From: Candidatus Termititenax persephonae | GTDB taxonomy: Bacteria > Margulisbacteria > Termititenacia > Termititenacales > Termititenacaceae | Reading direction: 5' to 3' | Assembly (NCBI GenBank): GCA_003864475.1 | Contig: BGZO01000005.1 | Span: 1 to 52,763, forward strand | DNA length: 52,763 nt | Shown here: positions 43,223-51,523 of the stretch, piece after piece | How positions within the stretch are numbered: the first letter of the stretch is position 1 | How the letters are laid out: the number at the start of each line of letters is the position of its first letter | Made by a program: the position numbers and the translations under genes | Notes under the pieces: generated by a model | Seen by the model: only the letters and a program-made list of their open reading frames with translations | Told to the model about the DNA's origin: nothing | Databases searched by the model: none

Positions 43223-43231
43223 TGTTATAAT
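43223..43231 (+). promoter_or_regulatory. Extended -10 promoter of mraY-murD-ftsW
   Basis: TGTTATAAT at 43223-43231, identical to the trpS element. The mRNA start would be near 43238, leaving room for the AGAGGGGGG ribosome site at 43241-43249. Confidence 0.55.
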
Positions 43232-43253
43232 TCCACGGCAAGAGGGGGGTAAA

Positions 43254-44231
43254 TTGACAGTTCCTGGCATTTTGCTGGCCGCGCTGATTATCAGCATTTT
43301 GCTCAATTTTCTGGGTCTCCAGATTTTGAAATATTTTCAATTAAAACAGACCGTGCGTGAGTGCGTTCCACAGAATCACCAGGCTAAGACCGGCACGCCG
43401 ATTATGGGCGGTCTGATAATTATCGCCGCGCTGGATATTTTAGCGGTTTTATTTTTGCCCCGGCTCAGCGGTCTGCCGCGCCTGACCAACGAAGTGATTA
43501 TCTTGCTGACGCTGTTCACGCTGACCGGGGTGATTGGTTTCTTGGACGATTGGCTGATTGTCGTGCGCGGCAAAAATAACGGGCTGAAGCCGCGCTACAA
43601 ATTGCTGGGGCAACTGATTATCGCGGCTTTGTTCTGCGCCTATCTGCTCAAAAATAATTTTCATCTTCTCGTTTCGCCCTTTTTGCATATTCTGGGTATG
43701 CACCAGCCCGTGCTGTATGTGCTGTTTTCTTCTTTCATTGTCGTGGGCGTGTCTAACGCTGTCAATCTGACCGACGGGCTGGACGGCTTGTCGGCGGGAG
43801 TGTCCATCATTGTCCTGCTGGCCTTGGCTTTTATCGCCCAATATAGTTTTCACAATAGTCAGTTAATGTACTTGGCTCTGCTGGCGGCGTTGGCGATTTT
43901 GGGTTTTCTCTTTTTTAATTACAATCCCGCGAAAATGTTCATGGGCGATGTTGGGTCTCTGTCGCTCGGCACGCTCTTGGCGGGTTTCGCCTTGCTCCTG
44001 CATGCTGAATTATACTTGGCCTTGGTGGGACTTGTTTTTGTCTGGGAAACACTTTCGGTAATTTTGCAAGTGGGTTATTTTCGCTTGACCAAGGGCGGAC
44101 GGCTTTTCAAGATGTCGCCCTTCCATCATCACTTGGAGTTGTGCGGCTGGTCGGAGAGAAAAATCGTCCACAGCGCCTGGCTGATAACGGCGGTTCTGGC
44201 ACTGGTGGCGATAATTTTTCGGATTAGATAA
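43254..44231 (+). CDS. mraY: Phospho-N-acetylmuramoyl-pentapeptide-transferase
   Basis: MraY makes lipid I at the inner membrane in peptidoglycan synthesis. 325 residues with about ten membrane helices. Motifs are TPIMGGLIII, FLDDWLIV (the Asp pair), NAVNLTDGLDGLSAG, NPAKMFMGDVGSLSLG and the histidine loop SPFHHHLELCGWSE. The start is TTG 43254 behind AGAGGGGGG. murD starts directly after its stop. Confidence 0.96.
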   Translation: MTVPGILLAALIISILLNFLGLQILKYFQLKQTVRECVPQNHQAKTGTPIMGGLIIIAALDILAVLFLPRLSGLPRLTNEVIILLTLFTLTGVIGFLDDWLIVVRGKNNGLKPRYKLLGQLIIAALFCAYLLKNNFHLLVSPFLHILGMHQPVLYVLFSSFIVVGVSNAVNLTDGLDGLSAGVSIIVLLALAFIAQYSFHNSQLMYLALLAALAILGFLFFNYNPAKMFMGDVGSLSLGTLLAGFALLLHAELYLALVGLVFVWETLSVILQVGYFRLTKGGRLFKMSPFHHHLELCGWSERKIVHSAWLITAVLALVAIIFRIR

Positions 44232-45350
44232 ATGCCAAAAGTCGCGGTGCTGGGCAAAGAAGGTAAGACGGGACAGGCGGTGCTGGCTAGATTGGCCAAG
44301 CCGGGCGCTTATCAATACGTGGAGGATTTGCGCGAGGCGGATTTGCTGGTGGTCTCGCCGGGGATTCCGCCGCAAAAATATCCGGCGGTCAAAATTCCGA
44401 TTATCAGCGAGATTGAGCTGGCTTACCGCCTCAATCCCTCGCCGATTATCGCGGTTACCGGCACCAACGGCAAGACGACCACCACGACTTTGCTTGCTTT
44501 ATTGCTTGATGTGCCTGCCGTCGGGAATATTGGTCGGCCCTATATCTCGGTGGAAAAAGAATATCCCTATCTGGCGGTAGAGGTGTCCAGTTATATGCTG
44601 GAAAACATTGTTTTTTTTCGCCCCAAAATCGCGGTAATTTTAAATCTGACGGCGGATCATTTGGAACGCCACGGCGATTTGGCTGGATACGCCGCCGCCA
44701 AGAAGAGAATACTGCTGAATCAAACGGCGGAGGATTATGTCGTCTACAATGCCAAGGATAAATATGTCTGTGCGCTGGTGCAGACGGCCTCGGCGCAAAA
44801 AGTGCCGTTCACCGCGCCGCAACGATTGCAGGAAAATTTTGCGGCGGCCCGCGCGGCGGCGCGGCTTTGCGGGCAGACCGACACGCGGATTGACAAGGTG
44901 TTTGCGGAGTTTACGGGCGTGGAACATCGCTTGGAAAAAGTCGGCGTGTACGGCGGCATCCGGGTCATCAATGATTCCAAAGGCACGAATGTTGACGCGA
45001 CGGTCGCTGCCTTGGAGTCCGAACCTCTCCAGGGGCATATTATTTTGCTGGCCGGGGGGCGCGACAAATTAACTGCGCTAGAGCCCTTGGCGGCGGCTTT
45101 GCGGGGGCGGGTCAAAAAATTGATTTTGCTGGGCGAAGCGCAGGCCAGGTTTTCCCGTGAATTAAAAGATTTTCCGCAGATTTTGGTCAAGGATTATGCC
45201 GAGGCGGTGCGGGAAAGTTTTCGGTTGGCGCGGAGCGGGGATTTGATTTTGCTGTCGCCGGCCTGCGCCTCGTGGGACATGTTCCAAGATTTTGCGGAGC
45301 GCGGCAGGTATTTCAAGGAACTGGTGCGGAAATATGCTCCGCAGGGTTGA
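44232..45350 (+). CDS. murD: UDP-N-acetylmuramoyl-L-alanine--D-glutamate ligase
   Basis: Adds D-Glu to UDP-MurNAc-Ala. The ATP loop is VTGTNGKTTTT, followed by NLTADHLERHGD and the MurD-type NDSKGTNVDATVAALES and ILLAGGRDK. Length is 372 residues, shorter than the usual 430-450: the N-terminal UDP-binding domain is reduced. It starts at the base after the mraY stop and overlaps ftsW by 17 bases. Confidence 0.93.
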   Translation: MPKVAVLGKEGKTGQAVLARLAKPGAYQYVEDLREADLLVVSPGIPPQKYPAVKIPIISEIELAYRLNPSPIIAVTGTNGKTTTTTLLALLLDVPAVGNIGRPYISVEKEYPYLAVEVSSYMLENIVFFRPKIAVILNLTADHLERHGDLAGYAAAKKRILLNQTAEDYVVYNAKDKYVCALVQTASAQKVPFTAPQRLQENFAAARAAARLCGQTDTRIDKVFAEFTGVEHRLEKVGVYGGIRVINDSKGTNVDATVAALESEPLQGHIILLAGGRDKLTALEPLAAALRGRVKKLILLGEAQARFSRELKDFPQILVKDYAEAVRESFRLARSGDLILLSPACASWDMFQDFAERGRYFKELVRKYAPQG

Positions 45351-46419
45351 CGGCTACCTTTTGTGGCCGGCGGTCGCACTGCTGGCGGTCGGCGTGCTGA
45401 CGCTGTTTTCGGTTACGCCGATTTCCGGTGCGCAGTATTTTCAGAATGAATTTTATTTTGTCATCCGGCAGTCCGTGGCTCTGCTGATTGGTGGCGTGCT
45501 TTGCCTGCTGGCTTCGCGCTGGGATTATCGGAAACTGCGAAAGCTCGCGCCGTTTGGTCTCCTCTTGTCTGTTTTTCTGCTCCTGCTGACTTATCTCCCC
45601 GGCGTTGGCGTAATGGTCGGCGGGGCTTCGCGCTGGCTGGGCTATGGCTCGCTGAGTTTTCAGCCCTCGGAGCTGGCGAAGTTTTGCTTGATTTTGTATG
45701 TGGCCGCCGCCTTGACCAATAAAAAAAATGGCCTGCGCAGTTTTTGGCAGGACACTTTGCCTATCTTGACGGTTTGCGGCGCGGTAGTCTTGGCAATCTT
45801 GCGGCAGCCAGATTTGGGAACCAGCTTGGTGGTGCTGGCGACGATTTTGGCCATGCTCTTCGTGGGCGGCAGTAATTTTACGGATTTGCTGATTTTGGGT
45901 TTGCTGGGTTTTCGTGCGCTGGTCTATCTGGTTGCGCACACCCCGTATCAATGGCGGCGCTGGACGGCGTTTCTGGACCCCTTGGGCGACCGTTTTGGCG
46001 CGGGGTTCAACACGATTCAGTCCTTGATTGCGGTCGGCTCGGGCGGGCTGTTCGGCGTGGGCATGGGCAATAGCCGCCAAAAATTTGCCTACCTGCCCCA
46101 GCATTATACGGACTATATTTTTGCCATGATTTGCGAGGAGCGCGGTTTTATTTTAGCGGCGGCGGTCGTGCTGTTGTGGGCTTTTTTAGTTTTGCGCGGC
46201 ATCCGTTTGGCTTCGCGGGTCGCCGACCCTTTTGGCGCGTTTTTAGCCCTAGGCTTCTCGCTCTGTCTCGGCATCCAATCTCTGGTGCATATTTTGGTGG
46301 TGCTGGGCTGGATTCCTGCCACGGGCATCACTTTGCCGTTCATTTCTTACGGCGGCAGTTCGCTGGTTACTTCTCTGCTGATGTTGGGAATTATTCTGCG
46401 GATTTCGCGCGAGGAGTGA
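45334..46419 (+). CDS. ftsW: FtsW/RodA-type peptidoglycan polymerase
   Basis: SEDS-family glycosyltransferase of septal wall synthesis. 361 residues from ATG 45334 (an upstream in-frame start at 45292 lies inside murD). Motifs are GASRWLGYGSLSFQPSELAK, RQPDLGTSLV, then the GGLFGVGMGNSRQKFAYLPQ and HTDYIF-like loop (HYTDYIFAMICEERGF), ending with LPFISYGGSSL. About ten membrane segments. The order mraY-murD-ftsW is the standard dcw cluster order, but murG, murC and ftsZ do not follow here, so the cluster is broken. Confidence 0.94.
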   Translation: MLRRVDGYLLWPAVALLAVGVLTLFSVTPISGAQYFQNEFYFVIRQSVALLIGGVLCLLASRWDYRKLRKLAPFGLLLSVFLLLLTYLPGVGVMVGGASRWLGYGSLSFQPSELAKFCLILYVAAALTNKKNGLRSFWQDTLPILTVCGAVVLAILRQPDLGTSLVVLATILAMLFVGGSNFTDLLILGLLGFRALVYLVAHTPYQWRRWTAFLDPLGDRFGAGFNTIQSLIAVGSGGLFGVGMGNSRQKFAYLPQHYTDYIFAMICEERGFILAAAVVLLWAFLVLRGIRLASRVADPFGAFLALGFSLCLGIQSLVHILVVLGWIPATGITLPFISYGGSSLVTSLLMLGIILRISREE

Positions 46420-46536
46420 GCCAAGGCCAGATAAAAATCCGGCGGATAAATCATTGGCAAAAAAATGCGGGACGACCCCCTTGCCTAAAAAGCCCAAGCG
46501 GTGTACAACATTCTGGCGGGGCAAAGGGGTGTGGCG

Positions 46537-47361
46537 GTGCAAACTTATAAATTAAATAACGGTCTGGAAATTCCGGCGGTCGGTTTCGGCACTTGGCAGA
46601 CTCCGGCGGGAGAGGTAACGGTCAAGTCCGTGCGCGAGGCTTTGCGTGTCGGCTATACGCATATCGACACGGCGGCGGCTTATGAGAATGAGGCGAGCGT
46701 CGGTAAGGCGATTCGGGAGAGCGGCTTGCCACGCGAAAAACTTTTTATCACGACCAAGCTTTGGAATTCTGACCGCGGCTACGACCGTACCTTGGCCGCC
46801 TTTGACTGGAGCCTAAAAGAACTGAAGCTGGATTATCTCGACCTCTATCTTATTCACTGGCCGGATGCCAAGGACAAGGAAAAAAATATCAGCTCTTGGC
46901 AAGCTCTGGAGCGGCTGTGCAAAGAGGGGCGGGTTAAGACCATCGGGGTCAGCAATTTTAAGCAACAACATTTGCAACCGTTGCTGGATGCGGCGGAAAT
47001 AAAACCAGCCGTCAATCAGATTGAATATCATCCGGGTTTTCGTCAGCCAGAACTGGTGGATTTTTGCCGTCAGAATGATATCTTAATCGAGGCTTGGAGT
47101 CCGCTCGGTTCTGGACGGATATTGCAGGATAAAAATCTCCAGGCAATCGCGCAGAAATATAACAAGTCTGTCGCGCAGATTTGCCTGCGCTGGTGTCTGC
47201 AGAACGGGACATTGCCGTTGCCCAAATCGGTTACGCCAGCGCGGATTAAAGAAAACTATCAGGTCTGCGATTTTGTCATAGCGGCGGAAGACCTGCAATT
47301 TATCGACGCTTTGCCGGAGTTCGGCTGGTCGGGGCTGAATCCCGACAGCGTACCTTTTTAA
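46537..47361 (+). CDS. Aldo/keto reductase
   Basis: 274 residues from GTG 46537, chosen because AAAGGGG lies 7 bases upstream (GTG 46501 is in frame). NADPH-dependent reductase of the AKR5-type: GFGTWQTPAGE, HIDTAAAYENEASVG (catalytic Asp and Tyr), FITTKLWN (Lys), YLIHWPDA (His), GVSNFKQQHL and LPLPKSVTPARIKEN. The substrate is unknown, usually small aldehydes or ketones. Four bases separate it from the next gene. Confidence 0.93.
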   Translation: MQTYKLNNGLEIPAVGFGTWQTPAGEVTVKSVREALRVGYTHIDTAAAYENEASVGKAIRESGLPREKLFITTKLWNSDRGYDRTLAAFDWSLKELKLDYLDLYLIHWPDAKDKEKNISSWQALERLCKEGRVKTIGVSNFKQQHLQPLLDAAEIKPAVNQIEYHPGFRQPELVDFCRQNDILIEAWSPLGSGRILQDKNLQAIAQKYNKSVAQICLRWCLQNGTLPLPKSVTPARIKENYQVCDFVIAAEDLQFIDALPEFGWSGLNPDSVPF

Positions 47362-47365
47362 GCAA

Positions 47366-48511
47366 ATGGCCGAGCCTTACGTTTTTGTCTTGGCTGGCGG
47401 TTCGGGGACGCGGCTGGCTCCCTTGTCCTTGACTAGTCCGGGCAAGTTGCCCAAGCAGTTTTTGGCCTTAGTCGGCAGGCAAACCATGCTTCAGCAGACT
47501 ATCGAGCGCGTCCCTGCCGGACAGGTCGTCGTTGTGCCGGAGGAGCGTTATGTCTCCGCTATCCGTGAGCAATGCCGGGATTTGCCGCGGCAAGTCGAGA
47601 TACTGGCCGAGCCTTTTGGCTGTAATACCGCCGCGGCGGTTGGTCTATGCGCCCGGTACGCCCAATGGCGGACTGGCGACGAGCAGACTGTGCTTTTTTT
47701 CCTGCCAGCGGATCACCTCATGGACAGGGCTGTTTTTGGCGAGCTGTTCGTGCAGGCCGTGGAACGCGCCTTGACGGGCAGGATAGTAACCATCGGCATC
47801 ACGCCCGACCGTCCAGAGACCGGTTACGGCTACATCCAGACCAGCGCGGCGGAGGGTAGATTGGCGGTGCGGGCTTTTGTGGAAAAACCCGACCTGCCGA
47901 CCGCGCAAAAATACTTGGCGGCGGGCGGTTATTTTTGGAACGCCGGGATGTTCGTGATGCAGGCTGATACGGCCTTGCGGGCTTTGGAGCGCGATGCGCC
48001 GGAGATTTACAATGCCCTGCTCGGCATTGATTTTGCTCAGGACTGGCTGACGGAGATTGCGCGTCAGTATCAGATTATCAAGGACAAAAAGCAGAATATT
48101 TCCATCGACTATGCCGTCATGGAAAAAGAAGCGGCCAATCTGGAACTGCTACCCGCGCCGACCGCGCTGGAGTGGAATGATGTTGGCGGCTGGATTGCGC
48201 TCAAGAAATATTTTCCGCCGGACGCGCAGAATAATTTACTTCTCAATTATACACCAGACAAAATAAAGCTGGCTGGTCTGCGGGAGATGCTGGTGGTCGA
48301 TACGGAAAATGGTATTTTGCTCTGTCCGCAGGCGCAGGCGCAGAGAGCCAAAGAAATCATCGCCGGACTGGAGAAAAAACTGACCGCGGAAACTATAGAC
48401 TGCCAAGGGGTAAGCATCGAAAACCACACGGCGCGTTATATCGGCGCTATTGGCCTGCAAAATATTAAGGTTGTTTATGACCATGGAGAGTTAAATATTT
48501 CCAGCCTTTGA
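47366..48511 (+). CDS. manC: Mannose-1-phosphate guanylyltransferase
   Basis: Makes GDP-mannose from mannose-1-phosphate and GTP for surface glycans. 381 residues with the nucleotidyltransferase motif FVLAGGSGTRLAPLSLTS, PKQFLAL, FFLPADHLM, FVEKPDLPTAQKYL, YFWNAGMFV and WNDVGGW. The C-terminal cupin (isomerase) domain of bifunctional ManC is absent; a short tail (about 285-381) is present instead. It probably supplies glycan synthesis. Confidence 0.92.
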   Translation: MAEPYVFVLAGGSGTRLAPLSLTSPGKLPKQFLALVGRQTMLQQTIERVPAGQVVVVPEERYVSAIREQCRDLPRQVEILAEPFGCNTAAAVGLCARYAQWRTGDEQTVLFFLPADHLMDRAVFGELFVQAVERALTGRIVTIGITPDRPETGYGYIQTSAAEGRLAVRAFVEKPDLPTAQKYLAAGGYFWNAGMFVMQADTALRALERDAPEIYNALLGIDFAQDWLTEIARQYQIIKDKKQNISIDYAVMEKEAANLELLPAPTALEWNDVGGWIALKKYFPPDAQNNLLLNYTPDKIKLAGLREMLVVDTENGILLCPQAQAQRAKEIIAGLEKKLTAETIDCQGVSIENHTARYIGAIGLQNIKVVYDHGELNISSL

Positions 48512-48551
48512 GCTGGTAAAGTTTCTGGTCTGGAGTAACGCTCATTATTCG

Positions 48552-48591
48552 TTGACAATTGTATCACAATAATATACACTCTTTAAAAGAG
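48552..48591 (+). promoter_or_regulatory. Promoter/operator of the antitoxin-PIN toxin operon
   Basis: TTGACA at 48552-48557 with TACACT about 17 bp on (48575-48580). A palindrome CTCTTT-A-AAAGAG (48579-48591) sits just before the start at 48599, suiting autoregulation by the antitoxin. Confidence 0.5.
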
Positions 48592-48598
48592 GGTAATT

Positions 48599-48892
48599 AT
48601 GAATTTTTACACAGCGCGGGATTTACGGACGATTCCCAAGAATATTTGGGGCAGTTTGGCTGATGACAATGAAGTGGTCATTACCAATAACGGTCGCCCT
48701 ACCGCCTTAATGCTGCCTGTTTCGGAGACAAATTTTGACGAGACGCTTAAAGCCATACGTCAGGCCAGAGCCATGATTGCTTTCAATAATATGCGCGGTA
48801 AGGCTGCCCAGCAGGGTTTCCTGACCGTTAAGGAAATTGCCGCCGAGATAGACGCTTGCCGCAAGGAACGCCGCGCCGCCGCGCACAAGTAA
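48599..48892 (+). CDS. Phd/YefM-like antitoxin of a PIN toxin
   Basis: 97 residues: ARDLRTIPKNIWGSLAD, NEVVITNNGRPTALMLPVSE, then helices to the end, with a basic tail ERRAAAHK. This is the Phd-type DNA-binding fold with a toxin-binding C-terminus. Its stop overlaps the toxin start (TAATG), as in vapBC-type operons. Ribosome site GAGGG precedes ATG 48599. Confidence 0.85.
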   Translation: MNFYTARDLRTIPKNIWGSLADDNEVVITNNGRPTALMLPVSETNFDETLKAIRQARAMIAFNNMRGKAAQQGFLTVKEIAAEIDACRKERRAAAHK

Positions 48893-49287
48893 TGCAGGTT
48901 GTTTTAGACACTAATGTTTTGGTTTCCGCGCTCTGGTCGCGTCAAAGTGAACCGGCCAGGGTACTGGCTCTTGTACAAAATGGAAAAATCACACCCTGCT
49001 ATGATTACCGAATCTTGACCGAGTACCGGGAGGTACTAAGCCGGGCAAAATTTAATTTTGCCGCGTGGGAAGTCCAGGCGCTCTTGGCTTTGTTCGTCCA
49101 GGATGGTTGGTCTGTGGTACCCAAAAGTCTGTCGGTCGCTTTTACCGACCCTGACGACAGGCCATTTTACGAGACCGCAAAATATTGCCAAGCCAAATTG
49201 ATTACTGGTAATAAAAAGCATTTTCCACCGGATTCACTGGTCGTTGCGCCAAGAAAATTTCTGGAATCTTTTGGCGAAGGGCAATGA
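48892..49287 (+). CDS. PIN-domain toxin (COG1569-type)
   Basis: 131 residues from ATG 48892. PIN-domain ribonuclease with VVLDTNVLVSALW (first Asp), LTEYREVLSR (Glu), AFTDPDDRPFYETAKY (Asp pair) and LITGNKKHF (late acidic position). The family cleaves RNA in a Mg-dependent manner; the RNA target is unknown. A frame upstream is open but lies in the antitoxin gene. Together with the gene at 48599 it forms a second toxin-antitoxin module. Confidence 0.9.
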   Translation: MQVVLDTNVLVSALWSRQSEPARVLALVQNGKITPCYDYRILTEYREVLSRAKFNFAAWEVQALLALFVQDGWSVVPKSLSVAFTDPDDRPFYETAKYCQAKLITGNKKHFPPDSLVVAPRKFLESFGEGQ

Positions 49288-49343
49288 TTCAAAGGCGGAG
49301 AAGCAAAAGCGATAATTGCCAGCAGGCCCGTAAATATATTTGC

Positions 49344-50381
49344 TTATGGAAGCTTGGCTTGTTGGCTGGGCAATTCCCAATTCGGCAGGGCGGAGATGTT
49401 CAGCGGCGCAAAATTTTTGCTTTGCCATTTGGCTAGCGCTGCGCCGGCAATCATGGCCGCGTTGTCGGTGCAGAGTGCGGGCGGCGGAAAATGGATTTGC
49501 CTGCCCTGAGCCTGTCCCGCCGCGCCCAGCGTCCGGCGCAGCCCTTGGTTGGCGGCCACGCCGCCGGCCAGATAAATATGCTCACTGCTGTATTTTTGCG
49601 CGGCGGACAGCGTATGTTCCGTCAAGGTCTCGGCGACAGTTTTTTGAAAAGCGGCGCAGACATCTGCCGGGCGTGCCGCGGGATTGCGGCGGCAATAATT
49701 TAGCACATTGGTTTTTAAACCGCTGAAACTAAAATCAAACTTGCTTTCCGGCGCGCGCAACCGCGCCTTGCTAAAACTGATAGTGCCGCTGGCGCCGTCC
49801 TGCGCCAGCCTGTCCACGAGCGGCCCGCCGGGGTAACCGAGTTTTAGTATCCGCGCCACCTTGTCATAAGCCTCCCCTGCCGCGTCATCGATGGTCTGTC
49901 CGACGGTCTGATACTGCCCGGGTTTTGCCGAAATTATTAGTTGCGTATGCCCGCCGCTGACCAGCAGGCACAGGAAAGGATAAGGTATGTCCATTTTTTC
50001 CTGCGGCGCCATGGAGATAAAATTGGCGAAAATATGCCCCTCTAAGTGATTGACGGCGATGAGCGGTTTTTGGTGGATGTAGGCGAGGGTTTTGGCGGCC
50101 TGCAAGCCTATTAACAAGGCGCCGAGCAGGCCCGGCCCTTGCGTTACAGCCAGGGCGGAGATATCGCCCATATTTTTCGCGGCCTCTTGCAGGGCTTGTT
50201 CGATGACAGCATTTATCGCCTCGACATGCATCCGCGAGGCGATTTCCGGTATCACGCCGCCGTAAGCCTTGTGCGTGTCGATTTGCGTGGCGATGACATT
50301 GCTGTGTACCACGCCGCGGGTGTCGACCACGGCGGCGGCGGTCTCGTCGCAGGAAGTCTCGATGCCGAGAATGTAGTCCAT
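49344..50381 (-). CDS. tsaD: tRNA N6-adenosine threonylcarbamoyltransferase
   Basis: Transfers threonylcarbamoyl to A37 of ANN-decoding tRNAs. 345 residues, typical. Motifs are LGIETSCDETAAAVVD, VIPEIASRMHVEAI and NHLEGHIFA (metal-binding His residues), LLVSGGHTQL and DDAAGEAYDKVAR, and YLAGGVAANQGLR. It stands alone here; tsaB, tsaE and tsaC are not in the window. Confidence 0.97.
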   Translation of the reverse strand: MDYILGIETSCDETAAAVVDTRGVVHSNVIATQIDTHKAYGGVIPEIASRMHVEAINAVIEQALQEAAKNMGDISALAVTQGPGLLGALLIGLQAAKTLAYIHQKPLIAVNHLEGHIFANFISMAPQEKMDIPYPFLCLLVSGGHTQLIISAKPGQYQTVGQTIDDAAGEAYDKVARILKLGYPGGPLVDRLAQDGASGTISFSKARLRAPESKFDFSFSGLKTNVLNYCRRNPAARPADVCAAFQKTVAETLTEHTLSAAQKYSSEHIYLAGGVAANQGLRRTLGAAGQAQGRQIHFPPPALCTDNAAMIAGAALAKWQSKNFAPLNISALPNWELPSQQAKLP

Positions 50382-50464
50382 ATACTATAAGAATAACACA
50401 AATCTGGCTCAAGCTTCTCTCGTCCTGGCCCAAAAAATGGCGCACACCCCCGCCCTCGGTCGCG

Positions 50465-50508
50465 CTCCGTAGCTAGGTTATTTTGGGCGCGGGGTAAATA
50501 TCTTTACC
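50465..50508 (+). repeat. Intergenic repeat, copy 1
   Basis: CTCCGTAGCTAGGTTATT followed by TGGGCGCGGGGTAAATAT and TTTACC. About 85-90 percent identical to 51244-51288. Both copies lie near AAAAAATGGCGCAC. Confidence 0.8.
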
Positions 50509-50544
50509 GCCGCATTCGACCTTAAAAAAAGTTAAATTCATTAG

Positions 50545-50955
50545 CTAATTATCCTTAAACGGATTGAAATAACCCAAAATCCGTTCCGGATTTCTCACAC
50601 AAATTTGGATGTGATTTTTTTCTCTAAAAGATGCCGATGGATAAAGCGCTTGGCCTTCCCAAAACACACCGCGCACAGTGTCGTAAGGTTTTTCTTCAAG
50701 CAAATTTAAACAATTTCCCAGACTGATAATAGCCCCAATTACTGCCGGATTTTTCTTGTGTTCTTTTGCCCACTCCCAAGCCCTTTGGGGATTGGCTTCC
50801 CAAAAATATATTCCCGTGCCGAGCCAGTCCCAAGTGTTTTCGCTTTTACTCAAATGAGGAATTTTACCCAATATCACATCATAAGCACATTTTTCATCTG
50901 TGCCATGAAAACCGTATGCGATTACCGGAGAAGCAGAGTACTCATGCTTGTACAT
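50545..50955 (-). CDS. ADP-ribosyltransferase-like protein, apparently shortened
   Basis: 136 residues from ATG 50955 (a TTG 15 bases upstream is in frame). YGFHGTDEKCAYDVIL, then DWLGTGIYFWEANPQRAWEW, then YDTVRGVFWEGQALYP and HIQICVRNPERILGYF. The HGT, IYFWE and FxEG order recalls the H-Y-E pattern of ADP-ribosyltransferase-fold proteins and a common hypothetical family of about 220 residues. The stretch of about 80 residues normally expected between LGNCLNLL and YDTVRG is missing, so an internal deletion is likely. It lies 4 bases after a small partner gene. Confidence 0.6.
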   Translation of the reverse strand: MYKHEYSASPVIAYGFHGTDEKCAYDVILGKIPHLSKSENTWDWLGTGIYFWEANPQRAWEWAKEHKKNPAVIGAIISLGNCLNLLEEKPYDTVRGVFWEGQALYPSASFREKNHIQICVRNPERILGYFNPFKDN

Positions 50956-50959
50956 AAAG

Positions 50960-51100
50960 CTAGGTGGCAAATTCCTTTTTCAAACTTCCGTCTGCGTTAT
51001 GAACGCCGGTGGACAAAAAATATTTTTGCAAGGCCTTTTTGTCAGTCAAAAGTTTTTTGACGATGGCATCACTTTTCTGCTGTATGTCTTTCGGTGTCAT
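50960..51100 (-). CDS. Small helical partner protein
   Basis: 46 residues (MTPKDIQQKSDAIVKKLL, KKALQKYFLSTGVH, NADGSLKKEF). AAGGAG lies 8 bases before the ATG at 51100. It stops 4 bases before the start of the ADP-ribosyltransferase-like gene, so the two form an operon. The pattern of a lysine-rich helix followed by GxxxxDGxLxK looks like short ORFs I would expect next to such genes, possibly a cognate regulator or antitoxin. Confidence 0.6.
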   Translation of the reverse strand: MTPKDIQQKSDAIVKKLLTDKKALQKYFLSTGVHNADGSLKKEFAT

Positions 51101-51243
51101 AATCAAAACTCCTTGGCTAATATTATGCTACTTTTTGGCTTAAAAGCAAGGGAGCAATTACCGTAATTTCCCGATTTTCTTGATAATTTCTGCTTTTGAA
51201 GGTCCCAAATGTTTTACTAATAGGTATTCCCAGCGCAGTCGTA

Positions 51244-51288
51244 CTCCGTAGCTAGGTTATTCTAGGCGCGTGGATAAATATTTTTACC
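51244..51288 (+). repeat. Intergenic repeat, copy 2
   Basis: Matches 50465-50508 (CTCCGTAGCTAGGTTATT, then TAGGCGCGTGGATAAATAT and TTTACC). The copies bracket the two-gene ADP-ribosyltransferase-like module. Confidence 0.8.
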
Positions 51289-51432
51289 CCGCGCACAACT
51301 TTAAAAAATGGCGCACAAGAGGACAGAAATAAAAGAACACAAAAAGAACACAAAAAATTGCACGAGAAAAGAACGGAAAAATTCGATGCAAGTATCCGCG
51401 CGCCCCCGCCGATAGTTGAGTCGGACAAGGTA

Positions 51433-51464
51433 TTGACACTCGTGGTAAGATAACAAGATAAAAT
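51433..51464 (+). promoter_or_regulatory. Possible promoter of the micro-ORF
   Basis: TTGACA at 51433-51438 and TAAAAT at 51459-51464, but the 20-bp spacing is long (AGATAA at 51456 would give 17). Confidence 0.35.
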
Positions 51465-51523
51465 ATTTTGGACAACCCGCCGCGGAGACACGCAAGACGC
51501 ACGGCATGACAAGGAGACATCCC

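Larger units (their letters stand above)
51101..51523. other. Intergenic region with gene fragment, repeat copy 2 and promoter-like site
   Basis: 423 bp. On the minus strand 51240-51158 reads as the end of a protein (RWEYLLVKHLGPSKAEIIKK then a stop) without a start, probably a gene remnant. Repeat copy 2 follows, then an AAGAACACAAA tandem near 51323-51346 and a promoter-like site at 51433. No full gene seen. Confidence 0.5.

Noticed and set aside
46420-46536. Coding start of the aldo/keto reductase at GTG 46501
   Set aside because: The family N-terminus (YKLNNGLEIPAVGFG) and the AAAGGGG ribosome site favour GTG 46537.
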